10,800 nt of DNA, taken from NCBI GenBank assembly GCA_012513005.1, contig JAAZCZ010000055.1, positions 1-10,800 on the forward strand, read 5' to 3'. Each line of letters starts with the position of its first letter. Position 1 is the first letter of the stretch. This DNA comes from Oscillospiraceae bacterium (GTDB taxonomy: Bacteria > Bacillota > Clostridia > Oscillospirales > Oscillospiraceae). Position numbers and translations under genes: made by a program. The notes beneath the pieces were generated by a model. The model saw nothing but the letters and a program-made list of their open reading frames with translations, was not told the origin of the DNA and did not search any database. Positions 1-6,791 of the stretch are shown here, in pieces.

Positions 1-16
1 ACTATTTTTCTGAATC

Positions 17-23
17 AAAGGAG
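17..23 (+). promoter_or_regulatory. Ribosome binding site of the first lipoprotein gene
   Basis: AAAGGAG lies seven bases before the ATG at 31, which is ideal spacing and fixes the start. No promoter can be judged because only 30 bases precede the gene. Confidence 0.8.
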
Positions 24-30
24 TCCGAAT

Positions 31-2232
31 ATGAATAATAAGTGTATTCGCATCATCTCTGTATTACTATTGACACTTATGCTGTTTTCCATTTCAGCCT
101 GCGGGAAAAACCCGGGCGCCGGTCAGACAAGCAACGAAACAGCCGAAACACCTGCCGAAGCGGGCAATGCTGTCGGCTTGGGCAGTGAACTCACAGGAAA
201 AGGCGGCAGCGGAATATACCTGCAAAAGGATGTTTCTATTCCTGATGCCGATATCAGCATTCATGGTGCTGCCGTCAGCGGTGAATACATATACATTTGT
301 GCTAAGACACAGGAGCAAAAAGGAGTTTTCTACACCCCAAGCTCAAACATGACAGCGCTAATAAAAACTCCTATTGAAGTCAATGCTGACTTTGTACACT
401 TTTGCTGCTCGGAAAATGGAGACATTGCTGTTTTAACATACACTGCGCCACCTGAAGGCGGCGGCGAAAACCACATATACACAGTGAACGAATACAACAA
501 AAACGGCGAGCTAATCAGGCAAACGGCTCTTGACGAGGTTTTGAAGCTGGATAACACAGCAGTCAATTCCATGATTTACTGCGACAGGGGCATTTTGCTC
601 TCATTATTCAATTCACTGGTATTGTTGGAAAGCTCCGGGAATGCATCAAAGGTGATAGACGGATTAGGTTCACCACGGCAGCTTGTGTACAGCGCAGACA
701 ACAAGATACTTGCAATAGGTGGCGGAGCTAACGGGTACTCAGCAATTGAAATAACAAAAGACCTCAGCACAAAAACCACCTACCCCCTAAACTCAGAATA
801 TATTGCTTCCTACAACGGGAAAGGAAGCGAAAGTGTGCTGCTGCGTGACGGCACAACGCTATACGCAGTTGACTATAAAACCAATGAGCGCCGTGACCTT
901 ATTAGCCTTGTTAAAAATGGTATCACAAGCAGCTATTATATCCGCATCTCAGACACAGCATTTCTTGGAAGCGCAGCTAATAAGCCTGTATTAATAATTG
1001 AGCAGGACGAGGGAATAGAAGTCAAGGTGATAAAGCTTGCAACCTATGATATGTCTATTGAACTTCCCCGAATAGTGGCCAGCTTTAACGGTCGTAGTGC
1101 TGAATATAAAATAGATATAATAGACTATGCCTCATTGCCGGAGGCAGGCGGCATATCGGGCTTAGACAAACTTAACACGGATATAATAGCAGGAAATCTG
1201 CCTGATATATTCGACCTTTCCCGCATAGACAGATTTAAGCTGCAGAAAAACGAAGTCTTGGAAGATCTGCTCCCATATTTTGAAAAAAGTGACATAAATT
1301 ACTCGGATTTAAGCTCGTGCATAAAAAGCGTGAGCCAAGTCGGGGATAAGGCGTACAGCTTTATTCCTGGGTTCAAAGTTTCCACCTATGTAGCAAAGTC
1401 GGGGATTGTAAAGGGCGAGAAGCTAACACCCGGAGAGTTTGTCGAAATAGCAAACAGCGGCGAGGCAGCAATGTTTTGGAAGTATATGACCCGAAACGAC
1501 TTTATTTCTGAGCTTTTAATGTATGCCGGCAATGACTTTCTGAACATGGAAAGCGGGGAATGCAGCTTTAACAGCCAAAGCTTTATTTCCCTGCTTGAAT
1601 ATTCAAAAACGCTTCCTGACAAAGTGTCTTCGGGCGGGGAAGAAAAATGGGACGATGAATACTATCTCAACGGTGAAGTAAATTTATATCATGCTGAAGT
1701 TAACGACTTTGCCCTCAACGGCAAGGCACAGGCAGATACGCTTTTTGGCGGCAGCTCAGACTTTGTAGGCTTCCCGTGTGAAGGCTCATTCGGAAGTGCG
1801 ATAACCCCATTTGTGCATTTGGGCATGTCAAGGAGCAGCGCAGTGAAAGACGGGGTTTGGGAATTTTACAAACACCTGCTCAGCAGCGGATATCAGGAGG
1901 AAATGATAAAGGCGCATAACTTGCCTGCATTTGAAAAAAGACTGAGTGAACTTATTGATACTAACTACAAAAATCTGTTACAAGACCCTCCGAAAATAAA
2001 CTTCCCCACAGAACACGGCGAATTTAACGGAGAAATAAAGCCGACAGAAAAAACAATACAAGAAGTAAAGGCACTGCTTGCAAAGACAAATAAAATATTA
2101 GAGTATGACAAAACAGTCTATGACATTGTTTCAGAAGAAGCCAATGCATTTTATGCAGGGACAATAACGGCAGAAAAAGCTGCGGATAATATTCAGGCAA
2201 GAGTCGGAATCTACCTCTCCGAGCAGGGATAA
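31..2232 (+). CDS. Lipoprotein with probable beta-propeller-like N-terminal half and extracellular solute-binding (family 1-like) C-terminal half
   Basis: The 733-residue product begins with a lipoprotein signal peptide: KCIR, a hydrophobic stretch (residues 8-20), then the lipobox ISAC with Cys24 as the lipidated residue. A Gly/Glu/Thr-rich linker follows (about 25-60). Residues about 65-330 are rich in short beta-like repeats (EYIYICA, DIAVLTY, NKILAIGGG, TTLYAVDY), suggesting a propeller-like domain. Residues about 333-733 resemble ABC solute-binding proteins: LNTDIIAGNLPDIFDL at 381-396, then a VLEDLLPYFEKS segment at 409-420, an arrangement typical of sugar-binding lipoproteins. Known family members deliver a solute to a membrane permease or sensor. 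No permease or ATPase gene follows, so the protein may be an orphan binder or serve a transporter encoded elsewhere or left of the window. The ligand is unknown. The lipoprotein call is firm, the binding half good, and the propeller half inferred from composition only. Confidence 0.8.
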   Translation: MNNKCIRIISVLLLTLMLFSISACGKNPGAGQTSNETAETPAEAGNAVGLGSELTGKGGSGIYLQKDVSIPDADISIHGAAVSGEYIYICAKTQEQKGVFYTPSSNMTALIKTPIEVNADFVHFCCSENGDIAVLTYTAPPEGGGENHIYTVNEYNKNGELIRQTALDEVLKLDNTAVNSMIYCDRGILLSLFNSLVLLESSGNASKVIDGLGSPRQLVYSADNKILAIGGGANGYSAIEITKDLSTKTTYPLNSEYIASYNGKGSESVLLRDGTTLYAVDYKTNERRDLISLVKNGITSSYYIRISDTAFLGSAANKPVLIIEQDEGIEVKVIKLATYDMSIELPRIVASFNGRSAEYKIDIIDYASLPEAGGISGLDKLNTDIIAGNLPDIFDLSRIDRFKLQKNEVLEDLLPYFEKSDINYSDLSSCIKSVSQVGDKAYSFIPGFKVSTYVAKSGIVKGEKLTPGEFVEIANSGEAAMFWKYMTRNDFISELLMYAGNDFLNMESGECSFNSQSFISLLEYSKTLPDKVSSGGEEKWDDEYYLNGEVNLYHAEVNDFALNGKAQADTLFGGSSDFVGFPCEGSFGSAITPFVHLGMSRSSAVKDGVWEFYKHLLSSGYQEEMIKAHNLPAFEKRLSELIDTNYKNLLQDPPKINFPTEHGEFNGEIKPTEKTIQEVKALLAKTNKILEYDKTVYDIVSEEANAFYAGTITAEKAADNIQARVGIYLSEQG

Positions 2233-2297
2233 TAAGCATACATCATAGCAAAATATACCTGTATTTCGGTCAAAATTGCAAATCATAAATTTTCAGT

Positions 2298-2323
2298 CGT
2301 AGGGCGCGGGCTCTGCTCCGCCC
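2298..2323 (+). repeat. Palindromic element, copy A (diverged)
   Basis: CGTAG is followed by a G+C-rich hairpin: GGGCG pairs with CGCCC, a bulged C follows, and GGGC pairs with GCTC (one G-T pair) around a TCT loop. Its head and loop resemble the two better conserved copies at 2465 and 2574, but the stem is imperfect. Confidence 0.5.
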
Positions 2324-2464
2324 GGAATAAACAATAAATATTACATGCAGTGTCCGTAAAACCGTATAACAGCGGACAATCTCCAAGCCCTCATCGGACT
2401 CAGAAGGCAGCTTTTTCAAGGAAAAATCGGGGGGAGAGAACACAAAAACAGACCAAGCGACAAA

Positions 2465-2487
2465 GGCGACCAAAGGTCGCCGCTACG
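2465..2487 (-). repeat. Palindromic element, copy B
   Basis: Read on the minus strand this is CGTAGC followed by GGCGACC, a TTT loop and GGTCGCC, a perfect 7-bp stem. It is an inverted copy of the element at 2574-2596. The stem differs at two base pairs, and both changes preserve pairing. Confidence 0.7.
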
Positions 2488-2573
2488 ATAAAACCAATAG
2501 AATTACTCACTATTTTGTGTCATACTAAACAGGGACAGAGCCACAAATACCTCGTAAAATTTGCGTTGGGGAA

Positions 2574-2596
2574 CGTAGCGGCGGTCTTTGACCGCC
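2574..2596 (+). repeat. Palindromic element, copy C
   Basis: CGTAGC is followed by GGCGGTC, a TTT loop and GACCGCC, a perfect 7-bp stem. It faces copy B across 86 bases of non-palindromic sequence, so the pair has a miniature inverted-repeat layout. No transposase or REP-associated tyrosine transposase is present in the window. Confidence 0.7.
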
Positions 2597-2670
2597 AAAT
2601 CGCAGCCATATCACCCTGCAACTTAGATAAAAACGGCAAAACATAGATTTTCAGTTTCAATACTAATTAT

Positions 2671-2706
2671 AACGGATGCAGCGATTTATTAATCGCTGCA
2701 TCCGTT
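2671..2706 (-). terminator. Perfect 16-bp hairpin after glyA
   Basis: AACGGATGCAGCGATT (2671-2686) pairs perfectly with 2691-2706 around a TATT loop. It lies 41 bases past the glyA stop and before the end of the plus-strand noncoding stretch, so it could end transcription from both sides. Neither side carries a good U tract (the minus transcript continues AUAAUUAGUA), so it may act as an mRNA 3' stabiliser or a weak terminator. Confidence 0.65.
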
Positions 2707-2747
2707 TACTAATCTATATTACAAAATACAAAACCTAATATCTATAC

Positions 2748-3992
2748 CTACTTAATGCACTCATACAGGGGGAACTTAGAAATAAGCGCCTGAACTCTGC
2801 GTGTAGCCTCGGGCAGGGCATTTTCCTTATTGAACACAAGATCGGCAATAATATCGCCCACCTCGCGCATCTCAGCTTCATTAAAACCGCGGGTAGTAAC
2901 AGCAGGGCTGCCAAATCGAACGCCGCTTGCCAAGCTGGGAGGCATCTTGTCATAGGGAATGGTGTTCTTATTAGCAGTAATACCGGCTTTTTCAAGCAGA
3001 TCCTGCATCTGGGCACCGTTTGCACCGCATTTAGAAACATCAGCTAACATCATGTGGTTATCAGTTCCGCCGGAAACAAGTCGCACACCGGCATTTTGCA
3101 AAGAGTCTGCAAGAGCAGCAGCGTTATCTTTGATTCTCTGCTGATATGTGACAAAGCTCTCATCAAAGGCTTCCTTAAAGCAAACAGCCTTAGCGGCAAT
3201 GACATTCATTAAAGGCCCGCCCTGTGTGCCGGGGAAGATAGCAGAGTCAATCTTGGATCTAAGCTCCTCACGGCAGAGAATAAATGCACCGCGGGGTCCG
3301 CGCAAAGACTTGTGTGTAGTGGACGTAACAACATCAGCATAGGGCAGGGGAGAAGGATGCACTCCGGCAGCAACCAAACCGCCTATATGCGCAATGTCTG
3401 CCATCATATAAGCACCGACCTCGTCGCAAACCTCTCTGAATTTTGCCCAGTCAATATATCTGGAATAAGCGGAAGCTCCGCAAATAATCATTTTGGGGCG
3501 GCATTCCTTGGCGATTTTCATTAACTCGTCATAGTCAATGCACTCGGTTTCGGGGTCAACACCATACTGGAAAATGTTAAAATATTTGCCTGTGATGGAA
3601 GCGCGAGAGCCGTGAGTCAAATGCCCGCCGCAGCTTAAATCCATGCCCAAAACAGCGTCCTCGGGTTTGAGCAAAGCAAGATAAACAGCAACATTTGCCT
3701 GGGAGCCGGAGTGTGGCTGAACATTGGCATGCTCAGCGCCGTAGAGCTTTTTAACTCTTTCGATTGCCAGGGATTCAACCATATCAACGAATTCACATCC
3801 GCCATAATAGCGTTTACCGGGATAGCCCTCTGCATACTTGTTAGTGAGGTGGCTGCCTATTGCCTGCATAACAGCAACAGAAGTGAAGTTTTCCGATGCG
3901 ATTAGCTCAATTTGATTGCGCTGTCTGGATAGCTCCAAATCCATGATATCGTAAATTTCCGGGTCTACACTGCGGATGTGCTCGTAGTTCAT
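2748..3992 (-). CDS. glyA: Serine hydroxymethyltransferase
   Basis: This is a cytoplasmic, pyridoxal-phosphate-dependent enzyme that interconverts serine plus tetrahydrofolate with glycine plus 5,10-methylene-tetrahydrofolate, the main source of one-carbon units. The 414 residues match the usual bacterial length. Visible family hallmarks are ELIASENFTS (29-38), the YAEGYPGKRYYGG segment (53-65), PHSGSQAN (93-100), the cofactor-binding DIAHIGGLVAAG (199-210), and TTHKSLRGPRG (225-235) with Lys228 as the expected Schiff-base lysine. The ATG is preceded by GAGGT and, further back, AGGAG on the minus strand. The gene stands alone, facing away from xfp and towards the lipoprotein gene. No glycine or folate riboswitch is recognisable in its short leader. 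The sequence appears intact and the call is secure. Confidence 0.98.
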   Translation of the reverse strand: MNYEHIRSVDPEIYDIMDLELSRQRNQIELIASENFTSVAVMQAIGSHLTNKYAEGYPGKRYYGGCEFVDMVESLAIERVKKLYGAEHANVQPHSGSQANVAVYLALLKPEDAVLGMDLSCGGHLTHGSRASITGKYFNIFQYGVDPETECIDYDELMKIAKECRPKMIICGASAYSRYIDWAKFREVCDEVGAYMMADIAHIGGLVAAGVHPSPLPYADVVTSTTHKSLRGPRGAFILCREELRSKIDSAIFPGTQGGPLMNVIAAKAVCFKEAFDESFVTYQQRIKDNAAALADSLQNAGVRLVSGGTDNHMMLADVSKCGANGAQMQDLLEKAGITANKNTIPYDKMPPSLASGVRFGSPAVTTRGFNEAEMREVGDIIADLVFNKENALPEATRRVQALISKFPLYECIK

Positions 3993-4060
3993 GATACCTC
4001 AGCTCCTAATAATAAAATAACTTACCTGTTTTATAGCAACAGATAAGCTGCTACTTAAGA

Positions 4061-4089
4061 AGTATATCTATTAAAATACATTAATACAA
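4061..4089 (-). promoter_or_regulatory. Probable sigma-A-type promoter of glyA
   Basis: On the minus strand TTGTAT (4084-4089) and TATACT (4061-4066) are separated by exactly 17 bases. The transcript would start near 4054, giving a leader of about 60 bases. Confidence 0.6.
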
Positions 4090-4232
4090 CAGACAACATA
4101 CATAAATTTGCAGCAGTACTTTGCACCTATATTATCCGAAGTAATAATGAAGCTGCAAAAGCTGTGTCTCACGAACAAAAAACTGTTAATTTTTAGGCAA
4201 TCTCAGCGTATTATCAGCCGAAAAATATATAT

Positions 4233-4270
4233 TTGTTAACACTTTTATGTTATAATTTCAATTGTTACAA
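4233..4270 (+). promoter_or_regulatory. xfp promoter with extended -10 and two TTGTTA palindromes
   Basis: TGTTATAAT (4248-4256) is a perfect extended -10 element. No good -35 is seen at the normal distance, which fits dependence on the extended -10. TTGTTAACA (4233-4241, containing the palindrome TGTTAACA) lies upstream of the -10, and TTGTTACAA (4262-4270, TTGT/ACAA) lies near the expected start site. Their 29-base offset, close to three helical turns, makes a regulator-binding pair plausible but unproven. Confidence 0.55.
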
Positions 4271-4301
4271 ATAAGCTGAGACTAAACCCAAACATATACT
4301 T

Positions 4302-4307
4302 GGAGGT
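4302..4307 (+). promoter_or_regulatory. Strong ribosome binding site of xfp
   Basis: GGAGGT lies six bases before the ATG at 4314 and supports this start and high translation. Confidence 0.8.
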
Positions 4308-4313
4308 AATAAA

Positions 4314-6689
4314 ATGCCGAAATTCAAAACTAAACGCGCAAGTGACGAAATGCTAAAAAGCATGGACAAATACTGGCGTGCTTCAAACTACCTAACAGCA
4401 GGGCAGCTATACCTACTTGACAATCCCTTGCTTCAAAAACCGCTCAGCGAGGAGCAGATAAAAAAGAAAATAGTAGGACACTGGGGCACCTGCCCGGGGC
4501 AGAACTTTGTGTACACGCACCTAAACAGAGTAATAAACAACTACGACCTCGATATGATATATCTCTCCGGACCCGGTCACGGCGGAAACGCAATGGTGGC
4601 GCAGGATTGGTTAGACGGCAGCTATCAGGAGGTCTATCCGGATATCACAGCAGACAAAGAGGGTATGCAGAAGCTCTTTAAGCAGTTTTCCTTCCCGGGC
4701 GGAATTCCCTCGCATGTTGCACCCGAGACCCCCGGCTCAATAAACGAGGGCGGCGAACTCGGCTACAGCCTGTCGCACGCATTCGGAGCCGTTGCAGATA
4801 ACCCGGAGCTTATAGCCGCCTGCGTTGTTGGAGACGGTGAAGCAGAAACAGGCCCGCTTGCAACAAGCTGGCACCTAAACAAGTTTATAAACCCCGGCAC
4901 AGACGGGGCAGTGCTGCCGATACTGCACCTAAACGGCTATAAAATCGCAAACCCAACAGTCTTAGCCCGCATATCACACGAGGAGCTAAAAGCGTTTTTC
5001 GAGGGCTGCGGCTGGACACCCTATTTTGTTGAGGGCTCTGACCCTGAGTATATGCACAGAAAAATGGCAGATACACTGGATGAGTGCATAAAGCAGATAA
5101 AAGAGCATTGGAGATTTGCAAGAGAAGAGGGCAAAACAGGAAGACCCCGCTGGCCTATGATAGTCCTGCGCACCCCCAAGGGCTGGACAGGCCCCGCAGA
5201 AGTAGACGGTGCCAAGGTAGAGGACTATTGGAGGGCACATCAGGTGCCTATAGCCCCGGATTCAAGCGAGCATATAAGGCAGATAGAAGACTGGCTTCTA
5301 AGCTATAAGCCCGAGGAGCTCTTCGATGAAAACGGAACACCGGTTCCGGAAATTCTAAGCTTAGCACCAAAGGGCGCAAGGCGCATGGGCGCAAACCCCA
5401 ATGCAAACGGCGGACTGCTGCTGCGCGACCTGCGTATGCCGGATTTCAGAGACTATGCTGTTTCTGTGCCGTTCCCGGGCGAGGTTCTGGAGCAGGACAT
5501 GGCAGCTCTCGGAGCCTTTGTCAGAGATATTTATGCACTAAACAAAGGCCCCCGCAATTTCAGGGTTTTCGGGCCGGACGAAACGGCATCAAATAGGCTC
5601 CAAGCTGTGTTCAAGGAGACAAAAAGAGCGTGGAACGCAGATATTCTCCCCGAGGACGATAACCTCGCCCCGGATGGCAGAGTTATGGACTCTGTGCTGT
5701 CCGAGCATGTCTGTCAGGGTATGTTAGAGGGCTACCTCCTAACAGGCAGACACGGCTTTTTTAACAGCTATGAGGCGTTTATCAGAATAGTAGACTCAAT
5801 GTTCAGCCAGCACGCAAAGTGGCTCAAGGTATGCAGTCACCTGCCTTGGAGAGCAGACATAGCCTCGCTTAACTATGTGCTGTCCTCAAATGTCTGGCAG
5901 CAGGATCATAATGGCTTTACACATCAGGACCCGGGCTTCATAGACCACGTGGCGAATAAAAAGGCAGATGTAGTGCGTATCTACCTGCCACCCGATGCAA
6001 ACTGCCTGCTAAGCTGCTTTGATCACTGCATAAGAAGCAGAAACTATGTGAATGTGCTGGTGGCATCAAAGCACCCGAGACCGCAGTGGCTTTCAATGGA
6101 ACAGGCGGTAGTGCACTGCACGCAGGGCATAGGAATTTGGCAGTGGGCATCAACAGACTGCGGTCAGGAGCCGGATATTATAATGGCATGCTGCGGAGAC
6201 ACACCGACACTCGAAACATTAGCCGCGGTAACAATATTAAGAGACGCCTTCCCCGAGCTTAAAATCAGAGTGATAAATGTAGTGGATCTAATGCGCCTGC
6301 AATCAGAGCATCAGCACCCGCACGGTCTGTCTCAGCGTGAGTATGACGCCCTGTTCACAACAGATAAGCCTATAATCTTTGCCTATCACGGCTACCCCTC
6401 ACTAATACACGAGCTGACCTATAAACGCACAAACAAAAACCTGCATGTGCGAGGCTATATTGAAGAAGGCACAATAACAACGCCCTTTGATATGCGCGTG
6501 TTAAACAACTTAGACCGCTTTAACTTAGTTCAGTCGGCAGTGTATAACCTGCCCTCCCTCGGAAACAGAGGCGGATATCTAATCCAGCAGATGAAGGACA
6601 AGCTCGTACAGCACAAGCAGTACATAGCAAAATACGGCGTAGATATGCCCGAGGTTGCAGACTGGAAGTGGAGCGAAAAACAGCAATAA
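4314..6689 (+). CDS. xfp: Xylulose-5-phosphate/fructose-6-phosphate phosphoketolase
   Basis: This cytoplasmic thiamine-diphosphate enzyme splits xylulose 5-phosphate (and often fructose 6-phosphate) with phosphate into acetyl phosphate plus glyceraldehyde 3-phosphate (or erythrose 4-phosphate). Acetyl phosphate can then yield ATP through acetate kinase. The 791 residues match the family's roughly 790-830. Both family signatures are visible: EGGELGY at 145-151, and DNPELIAACVVGDGEAETGP at 162-181, containing the GDGE cofactor-binding motif. GHWGTCPG (55-62), GPGHGGN (86-92) and HLNGYKIANPT (205-215) are also typical. The gene is complete and monocistronic, with its own promoter and terminator. 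No acetate kinase, transketolase or pentose transport gene lies beside it. Whether it prefers one or both sugar phosphates cannot be read from the sequence. Confidence 0.97.
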   Translation: MPKFKTKRASDEMLKSMDKYWRASNYLTAGQLYLLDNPLLQKPLSEEQIKKKIVGHWGTCPGQNFVYTHLNRVINNYDLDMIYLSGPGHGGNAMVAQDWLDGSYQEVYPDITADKEGMQKLFKQFSFPGGIPSHVAPETPGSINEGGELGYSLSHAFGAVADNPELIAACVVGDGEAETGPLATSWHLNKFINPGTDGAVLPILHLNGYKIANPTVLARISHEELKAFFEGCGWTPYFVEGSDPEYMHRKMADTLDECIKQIKEHWRFAREEGKTGRPRWPMIVLRTPKGWTGPAEVDGAKVEDYWRAHQVPIAPDSSEHIRQIEDWLLSYKPEELFDENGTPVPEILSLAPKGARRMGANPNANGGLLLRDLRMPDFRDYAVSVPFPGEVLEQDMAALGAFVRDIYALNKGPRNFRVFGPDETASNRLQAVFKETKRAWNADILPEDDNLAPDGRVMDSVLSEHVCQGMLEGYLLTGRHGFFNSYEAFIRIVDSMFSQHAKWLKVCSHLPWRADIASLNYVLSSNVWQQDHNGFTHQDPGFIDHVANKKADVVRIYLPPDANCLLSCFDHCIRSRNYVNVLVASKHPRPQWLSMEQAVVHCTQGIGIWQWASTDCGQEPDIIMACCGDTPTLETLAAVTILRDAFPELKIRVINVVDLMRLQSEHQHPHGLSQREYDALFTTDKPIIFAYHGYPSLIHELTYKRTNKNLHVRGYIEEGTITTPFDMRVLNNLDRFNLVQSAVYNLPSLGNRGGYLIQQMKDKLVQHKQYIAKYGVDMPEVADWKWSEKQQ

Positions 6690-6730
6690 GAGCATGGCAA
6701 AAGAAGAATCAAAATCTAATAAACTAAACG

Positions 6731-6762
6731 AAAACCTGCCCTCATTTTTGAGGGCAGGTTTT
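6731..6762. terminator. Bidirectional terminator between xfp and the penicillin-binding protein gene
   Basis: AAAACCTGCCCTCA (6731-6744) pairs perfectly with 6749-6762 around a TTTT loop, 14 bp in all. Its A-rich 5' end and T-rich 3' end mean either strand produces a hairpin followed by U residues. It lies 41 bases after the xfp stop and 29 bases past the stop of the convergent gene. Confidence 0.9.
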
Positions 6763-6791
6763 CTGATATTTTAAATTAATAATATAATATT

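Larger units (their letters stand above)
2233..2747. other. Hairpin-rich noncoding stretch between convergent genes
   Basis: This 515-base stretch separates the lipoprotein gene from the 3' end of glyA. I see no credible gene in it. It carries at least six inverted repeats: 2302-2323 (GGGCG/CGCCC), 2351-2378 (TGTCCG/CGGACA), 2412-2426 (TTTTTC/GAAAAA), 2465-2481, 2580-2596 and 2671-2706. The last is the probable glyA 3' hairpin. No clear U-tailed terminator follows the lipoprotein gene directly. The frame open from 2350 to 2646 has a GTG start without a ribosome binding site and runs through the palindromes, so it is not taken as a gene. Confidence 0.7.
3993..4313. other. Divergent promoter region between glyA and xfp
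   Basis: This 321-base A+T-rich stretch holds the glyA promoter (minus strand, 4061-4089), the xfp promoter (plus strand, -10 at 4251) and two TTGTTA-containing palindromes. The middle part (about 4090-4225) shows no gene, RNA or repeat that I can support. Confidence 0.75.

Noticed and set aside
2350..2646. Open frame of 98 residues on the plus strand in the noncoding stretch
   Set aside because: It has a GTG start without a ribosome binding site and a Lys/Arg/Gln-rich composition, shows no recognisable domain, and runs through two palindromic repeats.
3993..4060. Possible glycine or tetrahydrofolate riboswitch before glyA
   Set aside because: The leader is only about 60 bases, and I see no conserved riboswitch core or terminator and anti-terminator pair.
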